Positions 31,519-43,700 of a DNA stretch of 64,000 nt are shown here, one piece after another (the stretch's first letter is position 1; the number at the start of each line of letters is the position of its first letter). The DNA is from Symbiodinium kawagutii (taxonomy: Eukaryota > Sar > Dinophyceae > Suessiales > Symbiodiniaceae). The stretch is from contig VSDK01022108.1 of NCBI GenBank assembly GCA_009767595.1, positions 53,104-117,103 on the forward strand, written 5' to 3'. The notes under the pieces were generated by a model. It worked only from the letters and a program-made list of their open reading frames with translations, did no database searches and was not told the origin of the DNA. A program made the translations under genes and the position numbers.

Positions 31519-34400
31519 TGTAAACGTGCCAGAGCAGTGAACCAACTTCTTGGCATGCATCTTTTGGTCCATGCACAGCAAATTTGTGCGTCCCTTTGGG
31601 ACAAAGCGTGGACACAGAAAACGTGCAAAGCTGTAGAGCTTCTGGCTGTCGCTGTTGGATCGGTGCATGCCACAGGACAGTACTTGAGATGGTTGGTCCC
31701 GGCTGTGGAGTAATGCTTAGTTGAGAAGGAGGAGGAGGAGGATAACAGGCCTTTGCGCATTTCAATTTGTTCGTAAGATCCTGGCAAATCCTAGCGCTGA
31801 GTATCATGATGTTCTTGATGCAATGGTGATGTTTGTAGGACTATGAGTTTTGTGCCAGGAAGCCCTTGACACGTGTGGTTCAAGCCAAGGTTTCCAGTTG
31901 ATCGATCTTCCCACTGACGCATGAATCTAAGCATCATGTGTTCAACCGATTTCAACTGTTTGTAAACTTCGATATAACGTTGCAACGGTTGCATGTTTAT
32001 TACTCTTTGTCTTAATTGTTGAATATTATCGCTAAATTCGTTGCTAGTTGTTTGCATTGTTATGGTTGGATAACGTTTTGTGTGTTTGATCGTCGATATT
32101 CATTGGTTAGTTTGGTTGACCATGGCTTGTTATTCATCGATCATTATGGTGGTCGACTCTCGGTTGGCTTTATCGATTATCACTTGGTGTTTTATTTGTC
32201 GGCAATTTATTCTGCCATGAGCCGTTCCTGAGTCATTCTAAGCGGAGCATCGTGCCGTTGAACCACCAGCATTACGCCAACGACGCCCAGGCGTCAGTAT
32301 GCCGGCACGGACTACTGCTGGATCTCGCCCAGGGAGAACATCAGGCTAGCCGATGGGATGGTGGGCCAAGGGGTTGAAACCAAATGGTCGATGGTGATCA
32401 TGGCCCAGGGCCAAGTGGGTCATATGGTTGACCCACTGAATCATGCCGTTGTTGTTATTGGTTGCTGCGGCATTTAGCATCATGTGAGCCACATCATGTT
32501 ACCAGGTTTTCGATGCTTCTGGACCATTGGTTTAGCTGGTTGACTGCATCTCTCACTTGAAGTGTGATGAACTTCTCCGTCACGTGGTTGGCAAGACGGC
32601 ACACGAGGCCATCATAGAGATACAACGTAAACACCCCGGGATCTTGCCACGTTTGAGCATTTGCTCCCCAACCACTGTTGACAAAAGACATCAAAAGACG
32701 TATGAAGACACCTTGGAATCAAGATTCATTCTGATGCTCGTATATGCTTGTTGCGATTTGCACTCACCACTGAGGATGACCATGCCATAGTACTGTGATG
32801 TGGTTTATCAGTGGGTTGGTAGCCATTCATGGTGAATCATGGTGAATCCATAATGTTATACTTATGCCCTTTCAATGCTGAGGATAACCAATAAGATTTG
32901 CAGCCACATGCTGACTACATGGCTTGGCTAGAAAGCTTGCAGCACATTGTTGACTTCATCGACCTGAGCTCGTGGCAAGTTGAGTTGCACTGATGGTCGG
33001 TTGCTAGCCAGAAACCATGGGGGGTTTCTGCTGGATTTGCCATTTCTTGTGGGGCACAGCTTGCGATTGGATCTCCGTGTTGAGATTGGCACAGTTGTTT
33101 GATGATCCGCTGGTCAAAGCCCTAGGTCCGATGACTGCTACTCGTTTGCAGATTAGACAAACGTCCCCCAGTGTCCTCTTTGATTCAGCAGGGTCCTGGA
33201 ATTTTTTCGGTAGTCAAGGGTCATTGCAAATGCCTTGCTTTCTGGAAGTACTCATCCCGCAACTGCTGGAGTACTCAGACCCATTGTATGAAATAAAGCC
33301 ACCAACCGATCCATGTCAACCGCAAAAAGCTGACCCCTATTCAATTAGATAATCAGAGGTCGCCAAGGGTGGGTATCTCGAACAAGCTCCACCGTTTTGA
33401 ATAGTTTTGCAGTGTGGGTGTACTGTATCTGCATGTGCGGTTGCTAACGCATCCAACCTTTGAAAACGTGGAATGCTTAGGGTTGTACCTAAGTGCCGTT
33501 GCTTCATGCACAAGGTGGGGAACCATGGAAACTTCTTACACCAACATTGAAATGATCAACCGCTGGAAAGTTGCTGCAGAGCTGCGGCCCCATCTAGGCT
33601 GCATATCGTCTTTGAACAAATATCTCCAACATGGGTTCTCCTAATTATATGTACCCAACCATCGTTAGCCAACCACTATACCAACCATTGAACCAACCAT
33701 TGAACCAACCAACCGCCATCGAGCCAGCAATCATTATACCAACCATACTGCGACTGCCCCGCAAAAATTGAACCAACCATGCTTTTTTATACTCCCCAAG
33801 CATCATTAGCCAACCATTGCACTAGCCATTGAACCAACCATTGCACCAGCTGATGGACCGTATCACCTCTTGCGGTGTCCCTGCGGTGTCCCGAGGCTGC
33901 CATCGCTTGAAGCTCCAACTGCAGAAGCACCAGGTTCCAGTGAAGCGTTTCGCCCTGCTCTGGCAGCCCTGGGAGTCGCTGGGCGCCACCGTTGGGAAGG
34001 TGGTGGGGCTGGGTGTGCGATGCGTGTGAGCGCGCGTGGCTGAGACACCTGTGCCATCCTTTACCTGCGCGATTTGGTCATACCCTTTGTTGAGCCCAAG
34101 GCAAAGAATCAGCCAAAGAGATCCAAGAATTTTTGCTGGCGAGGTCAACCTGAAACAAAACCAACTCTGGTTGATAGGCTGGGACATATTTCATCCACAG
34201 TCAACATTGAGCATGCAGCAAGTCTGTAACAGGCGTGCCTTTACTGCAATGCTTTTCCGCCGCACACGCATGTGCCATATCAAACATTATTAAACAACAT
34301 TGTGCCATTCAAATCTAATGATGTGTTCCTCTGTATTCCGTTTTCGATGGCTCAAAGGAGAAGTCGTGTTGCTTGAGACTTGATCCAGGTTTCAGTGTAC
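31519..34400. other. downstream of GCDH, no supported gene
   Basis: 3' flank of GCDH followed by AT-rich and CCAACCATTG-rich DNA (33655-33850). Patches with some exon character are 32250-32345, open in two frames, and 33855-34029, GC-rich and open in two frames. A 111-codon ATG frame at 33017-33352 has no family match. None is strong enough to call separately. Confidence 0.45.
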
Positions 34401-34406
34401 TGTGCC

Positions 34407-34625
34407 ATGGCTGACTGTGAAAACCACACCGCCTGGCTGGACTTTGCGCCCCGTTGCCTGTCAGATGCAATGTGGAAGGTGGCAGCCAAATCGCGAGATG
34501 CAGTGCTTTCACATCGCTCATGCCCGTGGGGCGGCCACATGATCAAGTTGGATTCAAAGACCCTTGGCCATGTGAATGGAAGGTTGTTTTTGACAGACGG
34601 CTTGGGGTGTCCCAAGGGTGGTTGA
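34407..34625 (+). CDS. hypothetical small ORF, 72 aa
   Basis: ATG to TGA with the stretches ADCENHTAWLDFAPRCLSDA and SKTLGHVNGRLFLTDG. The composition is reasonable, but an overlapping frame is also open. Not recognised. Confidence 0.25.
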   Translation: MADCENHTAWLDFAPRCLSDAMWKVAAKSRDAVLSHRSCPWGGHMIKLDSKTLGHVNGRLFLTDGLGCPKGG

Positions 34626-35011
34626 TGAATGCTGACTTGGTTTGACGGAAAGTGGATGTTTGCAGTGGTTGCTCATCAACAACAGGATATCACGAGAACT
34701 GTCAACTGAGGTCCGTAAGCGTTTGGACAACTGATTGAGAAAGCAATGGCAATTTGTCATGAACCGCGATGGTGATCATCAACGTTTGCAATTTGGTGAT
34801 GGATTTGAATGGTAGGAGGAATCGCAACACTTCTACTTGTTGTCAATGAGACCAATCAGGATCATGATCAGATGACAGTAGTGGTGGCAATTGAAGAGTG
34901 GTAGCGATAATCTACCAGTGGGGGTAGTATCAAAGATCTCGCAGGGCATTATTTCGCCTGTGATCATGATGACTTGGGCTCCCTTTTGGGACCTGTTTCG
35001 TGCTGAGGAGC

Positions 35012-36225
35012 ATGTTCGTCCAAGAGGCTCCGGAAGATCCTCGCAATGTTCTCGTGAGACCTGAGGTACGTGCCATGTGTGAACCGACGGAAGGAATGCA
35101 TCTTCGATGCATTGAGACCTACGCGCCTGGCCACGCAGTATTGGAGAGAGCGTATTCCATGTTTATTCTCCGGTTGGTGTCAGCAGCTTGGCAGCCATGG
35201 TGGAACCTTTCCTGTGACCATCGAACTGTAGTTTTTCGATACCCTCGTTCCATCGTGCTCAAGCACAGCCGTTGTGCATTTGTTGAACTGCCGTTTTGTG
35301 TTTCCTCCAGTCATTATATTTTTCCACTCAACCCCCGAACTGGGCAGAGAGGCGGGTTCCATCGGGTTCCCAGGTTCTTTTCGGCAAGGACATTTACGGC
35401 TTCGACGGCTGCTTGTATGCGAAATGTCCGGTGTTGGGACAGCACCAGCTACACAAAGATTTCCCTGAACCAGGGGACTGTAGCTATGTCATGGGGAAAG
35501 CTATTTGGATCATGCGCCGCTCTCCACAGTCGCGCAATCATTACCGTTCAGTCATTGTATTCAGCACACCAGCGGAAGACTGGACACCTCACTGTTGCTT
35601 ATTTCTACCTGCTTTCTGTGATATGTTCCACAGGGCAATCGACATAGTGCTGAATGGTCCCACCATGAGGGATTTGCGCACCATCGACCAAAAAATGTAC
35701 CTGGTGCTGTCGATGCGAAGCTACAATCGTGGACATCCAATGATTCCACTGTCGGAGCCATGTTCAGAGCAGACCTTTACACTCTCGTGCGGTCAACACT
35801 TGGGCTTGGTCACATGGGGCCCCTTCAAGACTCATGAGAAATTCCACCTTAGCGATTACCTGCGCTGCTTTATCAAGCGACTGGGACTCAAGCTGAAGAC
35901 CTACAACACACTTGATGGCCGGAAACTTGTTCCGTATCAGTGTGTGGTTGTCAGGCATGACTGGGAGCAGTTGAGAGTATCTTTTTGTGAAGCCTTCAAG
36001 GTGCAAAAAGCAGCCTACCGCCATGCCAATGGAGGAACTTCCACACCAAGCTTGTTGGAAGATTCTCGTCCACATTTTGTTCCGCATTCCATTGACTGCG
36101 CTCAGCCAGAAGCCATCAAAACCGTGGTGCGCAAGACCTTTTTGGAGCTTGATGATGGTTCAAGTGGCTCGATCGACCTCAAGCGAAGCACCTCCACTGG
36201 GGAAGTGATGACCTTCTTTGTATAG
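35012..36225 (+). CDS. two-exon gene, unknown function, about 301 aa
   Basis: Exon 2, 35374-36225, is 284 codons including the stop without interruption, following a GGGTTCCCAG acceptor. Exon 1, 35012-35065, starts at ATG (MFVQEAPEDPRNVLVRPE) and ends at a GTACGT donor in phase 0, matching exon 2. Recognisable stretches are VLFGKDIYGFDGCLYAKCPV near the start, YVMGKAIWIMRRSPQSRNHY, TIDQKMYLVLSMRSYNRGHP, SDYLRCFIKRLGLKLKTYNT and a C-terminal LELDDGSSGSIDLKRSTSTG. There is no signal peptide or membrane span. I do not recognise a family; it may be dinoflagellate-specific. The single long coding exon is itself good evidence. Exon 1 is less sure because a second frame is open over it. Confidence 0.62.
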
Positions 36226-37560
36226 GGAGGATTAGGGAGGCATGACCCACAAATGTCCTCATTTCAATGAATTAATTGGCACGGAGTACAGTGTAAAGCT
36301 ATAGTATTGGTAATATATTGGTACAGTCAGAGTGCAGGATTTGTTTTATCGACTCGTGAGGAATTTCGCCTGCAAACCTCTGTATGTAGAATGGGGGTCT
36401 TTGGATGGCATCTAGGTATCGGAGAAAGCTTAAATCTCGAGTTTTCACGAATAAGGCCAGAGAACTAATCCCTTCTCACTATTATCAGAAAACGCGACTT
36501 CGTAAACAAGTTCAGGATCTCATGTTTTGTTTTGTTTTGCATGTCTTTATTTGTAGCGATTGCCTGCCGAGTAGAAGGCCAGGCGATAAACCATATTTCA
36601 TATATCCCAAAATGAACCTCACCCATATTACATCATGAGATCAGCCGTCGTCGGGAGCCGTAGTCACCACAAAGGTTCCAGGAACTGTTGGCTGCAATGT
36701 AATCCATGGCCATTCCAGGTTTGCTGGCAGAGGAGCCGCGGTTTTCAAATGTTTTCAATAGGGCCCGGGCAGAATTGTTAGGAAGGGAATCCTCCATTCA
36801 ATCTGTTTGGAAATGGTTCGGATTGTTTTCCCATCGATTTTTGCCGATTGTGCGGAGAATCCCTGATCCAGCAGGTTTTGGCACATCATGTCGATGAAGA
36901 TCTTTGCTGAATATCATTGGCATCCGTGATCCAGCGGGTTTAGGCTAATATTTCAATATGAATTTGAAAAGAACCAAACTGAAGTGCGTGTTCCGACTTT
37001 TTTGCTGCATATTTCTCTCAACAGAAGGTATTGGTTGCATCTGAGGGGCTCGCCCGATGACAAAAACAGTCAAACATTGCCCCTAAGAATAAAGTGCCCT
37101 ATGACAAAAACTGTCCCAACCATGAAAATAAGTGATTGTGTTTCTTTTTTTGGGGGTTTGGAAATATGCGGAAAGGATCATGACAAGGAAGTGCCTAAAA
37201 GATAGATGCATGTCCTAGACTCCAAGACTTAGATTGCATAACCATCAATTCACCTTTGTCCAGTGACATTTTGAAGCTGGTCCTGTATAGTGAGCGACGA
37301 GTCATGACGGGTCAGATATTTTGCCAGTCGTGAAGTAGAGCAGTTCGTCGTCAATTCGGACCTCCCAGTCGCCTGTGGTACAACTTCGCACGGCGGCATT
37401 GTGACCACATGTAAAGAAGAGAAAGAAGCGCGTAAACGAAGCCGGACTGGGTTTTTTTCGACCTGGGAGGTTTTTTTTTGATTTTTTTGTACTGTTTCGA
37501 AGGCATCCTTAGCACGGGATGTAAGATGTTGATGGTTATCATCTGATTTTCAGCGAGAAT
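36226..37560. other. non-coding stretch with two small ORFs
   Basis: AT-rich. ATG frames at 36405-36638 and 36706-36897 (start MAIPGLLAEEPRF) are open but unrecognised. GATCCAGCAGGTTTTGGCAC at 36867 recurs in part as GATCCAGCGGGTTTAGGC at 36931. Poly-T runs lie at 37450-37490. Confidence 0.4.
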
Positions 37561-37599
37561 AAGGGGTCGTCATCCATTAGTCAAGCCCTGCATGGGTTC

Positions 37600-37880
37600 A
37601 TGGCTTTGCCAGGTTTGGGTGTGCCAGAGTTGACATTGTTTCGCACAGTGCGGCCCCTCATCGGTCAAGAAGTCCTCTTGTGATATTGGCTGGCAAAAGT
37701 ATGTACGCGCATGTCAGGGCCAGGGGCGGCATCAAACCCTTCACTTCCCAAGTGCCAATCACCAACTGTGAAACAACCAGCAACTTGGGGACGCTGAGGA
37801 TCGTGGACCGCTATTTTGTGTGGCTGGGCAGCGTTTTTTTAGTGGGGATGACTCAACGTGGCAAAACTGTTGGCCTATAG
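37600..37880 (+). pseudogene. possible frameshifted gene fragment
   Basis: Frame A from ATG 37600 reads PGLGVPELTLFRTVRPLIG and stops at TGA 37681. The next frame picks up at the same place and reads GKSMYAHVRARGGIKPF, PITNCETTSNLGTLRIVD and RYFVWLGS to TAG 37878. The two parts would be one continuous protein if two bases were absent from the CTCT around 37674-37678. No splice sites explain the change. It is either a broken gene or an assembly error. No family recognised. Confidence 0.33.
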
Positions 37881-39220
37881 ACACTCGAACCTCCCAGGTA
37901 CCAAGACCATTGGTTTCTCAGGGTTTCTGATGCTTTCTCATTCGTTGTGAAACTTTGTCCTACTGAAACCATGGATTCGTGTGTGATTCTTTCGGCTTTT
38001 GGGTGCCCCAAGACCTGCAAAAAATGATCCTTTAGAAACGTCAGCGGGGAAGCAAACTGTTAATTTTGAACATCTCAGGAAAACAAAGTAAATACGGAAT
38101 GTTGCCGAAGCTTGGGCAAATGACCCGCGACCAAAAATTCGAGTGTTCACAGCTTGCACGAACCAGGTAAAAGAATCGGTTTAAACCAGAGCTGTGTTTT
38201 TCGTTTTTCTTGTCGCATCTTGTTGCGAACAATTGAGTCTGCCAATGCCTCTCCTCTTTAATTTGTGTACACAGGCAGAAAGCGCTTATTTTGTGTTTGT
38301 GTATCTCATTTGAATGCGCCCAGACCCATGTAACTTTGAATTACTCAAAATGTATGAATAGGTTGAAGATCCTTGGCGTACAGAGTGCTTTAGCACTGAA
38401 CCCAGACTGCCTCTGACATTTAGTTGATTGCTACTCAGTGCCAATTTTGATCTCCACGGATCGCACTATGGCAGTTGCTGGATCAGAAGTCCTAAAAAAG
38501 GGAGGTCAATCGACAGGAGGTCAGGAGCTAGTGAAGGATGAGCTACCTGCCGGGTCAGATCTGGCAGGCATGCCATTTCAAAGGGATGATCAGGGAGATG
38601 CGTTTTAGGCGAACTACCTGAGGCCTGGAGCTGGATGCAAAAGGGGTAGATGATGTGCTTCAAATGGTGGATGCTTCGGTTCACATTGGCTGATAGAAAT
38701 ATATGGTTGACCATAGTTGGCAGCCAATGGTAGCCATAGCGCACCATTACCAACCAGGGTCTTGCAATCACTTTTACAGATTACCATATGTAACATTGGC
38801 TATAGCTATAGTTTGATGATTCTATCAAGGTTGGGATTTTGAAAAAGCATACTTGTGCCATTCACCATAATAGCTTTACCATAGGTTTTACGATTAACCA
38901 GCGATTTTGAAGCGTTGGCGCTTGCCACCCTGGCAGCTGCAGGCGGCCTAACACCTGGAACCGCAGCTCAGAAAAGTTTGGCGGAACAATTGGGGCAGGG
39001 CAGGTGTACTGTCACATTTGTGAGTGGCGGATGGGCCATCGATCATGGCGAATCAATGACAGGCCCAGCCTGAAAACCTCCTCAGTAATGAAGCCTGGCG
39101 TTGGCTTTACTCGGTAGCTTGGAGATACATTTTCACATTGAAATCCAAAGTCTCATCCAACCCCATCCAACTCCAAGAAAATCGAAACTCAATGGTTTTC
39201 ATTGTTGCCACGGTTTCCCA

Positions 39221-39312
39221 AATTTGAAAATGGAATGAAGCTGGATCAATGGATTTCAAATTGAAACTCATTCCATTTTCAAATTGAAACTCATTCCATT
39301 TTCAAATTGAAA
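39221..39312. repeat. tandem and inverted repeat (TCATTCCATTTTCAAA)
   Basis: A unit of about 23 bases (TTTTCAAATTGAAACTCATTCCA) is repeated at 39253-39312. The sequence TTTGAAAATGGAATGA at about 39222-39240 is the reverse complement of part of that unit, so the region can fold into a hairpin. TTTCAAATTGAAA is also palindromic in itself. Confidence 0.85.
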
Positions 39313-40768
39313 TCACGGACTCCAAGAACATCAATGGCACCATCCGACTCCTCCCACCTGCCAGGTGCCAGTGCTGGCGCAGGCACAGGAAGTGATGGAT
39401 TTGATCACCAGCAGTGTTGGCTGTTGAGCTTGGCTGCAAGCTCATTGAGAAGCTCATGACCATAAGTTTGGTTGGAACTCCCACCCATGGTGCAACAGCT
39501 TGCAGTGAGCATTGGGCGCTAGATGTCTGGTGCATCAACTCAAGACCGTGATGGCTGTTGTCGGGGCTGGAAGCAAACCAATCACTGGAGGACACATAGG
39601 TAGATGAATGGGATGAGATGAGATGAGAAATTAAAGACATATTGATATTGCCAGCATTTGTTTCACCCACAGGTGGGCATGCATATGCGCATGGAGAAAT
39701 GAGCAATGAATGAGAAGTTATATATAACCATTCACAATCAAACAAATCAATGCAACTATCGTCATCTACAGTTGCGGCCATTTGGGGAAGCAGTGGGCGA
39801 TGTGGTTCCAGACCTGTAGGATGTTTCTTGAACAGCGAACCTTCCGACGACTTGTCGCACGACTGGCCTCAGCCTCGCCACTTGCTCACAGATGTGAGGC
39901 CCATGAAGCCTGTTGGAATTCCTGAAGCATCACCCTGTCATGAGCAGTTCTCTTGGTTATGGCCGCGACCCCATGGCTTTCAGCTGTTGAACCAATGACT
40001 ATCTCAAAATTCGACTGACGCCTTCTCCATTCCAATGTGCAGATTCTCAAGCAGCGGGAACTAGCTGGGGTTCAGGGGAAGGATGACCCAGGTGCCAGGT
40101 GTCATGGCCGGCTAGGCCGCCACGTAGACCATGAAGCTACGGTTGATCACCGGTTTGGAATGATTAGGACATGGTTTGTCAATGAAGTGATCGATTCCAT
40201 TTCATCGATGGTCATCCACGTTTTACCGTAGGACCATGTAGAACCCCAGCAGACCAAGCAGGTTTCAGCTACAAACCATAGATCGGGCGCCAGCAATGCG
40301 AAGCCTTGAGTCGGGCGGCGTTTCTGAGCCATCCGAGAAGCTTTGTGAAGAGGCTCGCTGTGGTGCCACATGTCATGAATCATTCAGACTTGGTTCCTAC
40401 TAATTGAATTGTTTGTAAATATTAGGGGCGATCAAGTCAGATCACCAGTGCCATCCTTCACCATCATTTAGTGTGGTGCTGAACAAATCAACCAATTTTG
40501 GGATCATTTTTCCACAGTTTCACCATGGTTATCCTGGCGCTTCATCATTCCACCTTCAATCAAACATCAATTTACGACGATTATCCATCCGTTTACCACT
40601 ACAGACCATCAAGATCATCAAGTAACCATCATTCACTCTCCATATCATGTATGGAGAAGGTCTCTATCACTATTGTTTATTACCACTACATAAGCATCTT
40701 CGTTTCACCACATGTCACTCTCCCGATCACAACCAGGTCATCGATTCGTGGCTTCGGTGAGTCCCCAG

Positions 40769-43700
40769 GCCCTGGAGTTGGAGTTGGTTACCGTGTGCGG
40801 TCGGCGCTTGGCGCTGCTGCGGCAGCGCACCGAGCGGGTGGCGGAGAAGGGCGCCACGGGGCTGGTGCTGTGGGAGCGCCCTGGCGGTGGCAGCGGGGGC
40901 AGCTGAGCCAAGGGGGGCCCTTGGGGCGAATCACCTGGTGATTTTTCACTGCTGCTGGTCCTGGTTTACCTCTGAAGCTGGTGATTTTTGAGGGCAGGGT
41001 TCACTAAACCGCCGTTTTGGCTCAAACTGTTCCGGACTTTCAAGGTCTGAAGTTACCCACTGTAGATCATCCCTGCCATGCTCGTTCGCGTCGTGTCCCT
41101 GGCAGCGTTGGTCGCTGCCTCGCCCCTGGATGGGGCATGGCAGTGGATCCAGCACAATGGACACGACGTGATGGACACTGCCCAGCACTGCATGACAGCG
41201 GCAACCATGGCAGGACGTTTTCAAGGCCAGTGTGGCCTGATTTTCGACCCTGAAAGCTTGGCATCGTTTGCTGCTTGGGGATTGGTGGAGTACTTGGAGA
41301 CGGCGAACAACGCCATGGTGCAGGAGCTTATGCACTCTCCCTGGGTTCACTCAGCCAAGGAGAAGGCCATCCATGCGGTCTCGCGGACGAACCATGACAG
41401 CTGGGCCCAGTTCTGTGCACCACAGGCCGATTGCATTGCTGCGGCACCATCCTTCAACGAGGAGTACGGCACTTGCTATGCTGGCACTTTGTGCGCCAGC
41501 TTGCACAATCGGCTGGACTACGACAAATGCAAGAACGCCATGCAGGATTTTTTGCCCAAGATTTTCCGCATCACATGGGATTGCGCCCACGATGGGGATC
41601 ATTATTGCGGTGAAGAGGAATTTCATTTGTTGCTTGAAAACCGTGAGTGCTACAAGGAGTTCAAGATGCACAGTATTATGCTTCGACCATGTTCTCCGCA
41701 GTGTGTCAATCTTTGGGAGAGGCTGGAACGAGAGCGCCCAACCTGCATGAAGCTGTTGGAGAAGAAGACCAAGGAGGAGTTCGAGATCAAGCAGCAGCTG
41801 ATCCATCAGCTGGCCTCGGCTTTCAAGGACCACGCGGTTCCAGAGGTGACATCCATGGCCAGCTTTTCCGAGGTTTGCCTCTCCGGAAGGAAGCACTTTG
41901 TAGTGTAGATTTTTGTTGGGCATGGTGAGCTGACCGCCCTGAGCTGACATCAGTGAAGTTGTGTTAGCCTGTGCTGGGCATGTAAAGATACTGACACGGC
42001 AGGTGTCCAACAAAAAAAACATGTGGAACGTCCTGGCACAAAAAGGTTCATTATACAATGAAGGCAGTTATTTGTCTAAGGCAACAATTGAGGAAGGTAT
42101 CACCAACAATCCCTGACCCAACCTGGGCTTACACATTGCCAGCTAGTTTGTGGGAGTCAGTCTTTGAATTTGAGTACCTCTCTGAAACTAGCAACGAAAG
42201 CACAAGCGGGTGCACGTACCTGGTGTACACCTATGGGCATGCTCAGAGCTTGAATGGTTTAATCACGAACGCTGACTTTGATTTCCAATATGGAGGCTGG
42301 TGGTCAGTGAGTCCCCGCCAGGGTTGCTGTTCGTGCGTTATGATACGAGGCAAGGCTTCAATGCCAGGAATGTCCTGCAATCAATGGCAAGAGCCGCTTG
42401 TGTTGTCAGCAGCCTATGGGAGAAATCCAAGGAAATTGATCGTTGTTTCTGTTCAGCACCCAATCTACTTGGCAACTGCAAAAGCATCGTCTTCGCCTAG
42501 TTGTGCAAATCCCGCAATTTTTGCTAAGGATGATCTCCACAGAATTCAAGCACACAGAAATCACAGAAACCTTTTTGAATCAATTTGTATATCCACATGG
42601 GGTGACCTTTGGTCTTTTGTGTCATGCAGTAGGTTGATCAGGTCGAATTTGGCAGCATGTAGATCTATGTTGACCAACCAACACTCGGGGTGACTTGACT
42701 TCAAAACATCCCTGGACTTCGATGCAGTATGATGCAGTTGCCAGCAGCGATTGCGCAAAGATCTGTACACCCTGCAACCCTTGGAGCGTCATGTCACATC
42801 GTTGTCATCAGTAGCCATATACTAGCCAGTAGTAATATTTATCCTTGTGCACAAACCACGGTCAACTTGACGGTCAACCATAATCATCCTTAATTACCAA
42901 CCAAACCCAAACGAACCCAGACCAAAACAATCCCAACCCAATCAACCCACCCAACCAACTCAGCAACCAACCATCCAACCAACCAACCTACCAACCACCC
43001 AACCGACCGACCAACCAACCAACCCAGCAAACCAACCAATTCAGCCCAGCAACCAACTCGCAAGCAGCCATGTGTCTGAATTTGTGTCCCTCAGGTGCGC
43101 CTGGCTGTTGGCAGACTACCTGGGCTACGCTTTGTGGCGTGATACGCTGCAGCCAGCGTGGTGGCAGCTGCACCCACCAGCGCAGGTGGTGCCGTCCAGG
43201 CGGGTGGCTTGGTGAGGTCAAGGGAAGGATGCTGAAGAGCAGAGGTTGTTGATGGCAGATAGGAACCCACTGGTCAAGGCGGAATCATTGATTAATAGAT
43301 TAACCACCTACAACGTACATATTACAACCACTAACACCACTAACATCCACCAACAACCTATTTCAACCACTACTTAACCCCACTTCACAAATACTTGACA
43401 ACCAACAACCATCAACATCCACCAGCAACCACTAGCCGCAGGTTCTGGCGCTCGCAGCCCACCGTTCTGGAGCTGGGCGGTGGTGCTGGGCTGGTGAGCG
43501 CTGCCTTAACGGAGCTGGGGGCCACAGTGGTGCCTTGGCACAGTCAGGCAGCACTTCTGATGCAAGGGGATTGGTTGGGGAAGGTTTTTGCAAGATATTT
43601 TGTTGGTGATTGGTTTAGCTAGTCTTGATGATTAGTTTAACTAGTAATTAATCGTTGATGACTAGTTGATGCTTGTGAAGCATGTGGCTTGGACAAGTTG

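Noticed and set aside
40757-40768. GTGAGTCCCCAG as a complete intron
   Set aside because: Twelve bases is too short to splice; the frame is open across it, so only the acceptor half may be used.
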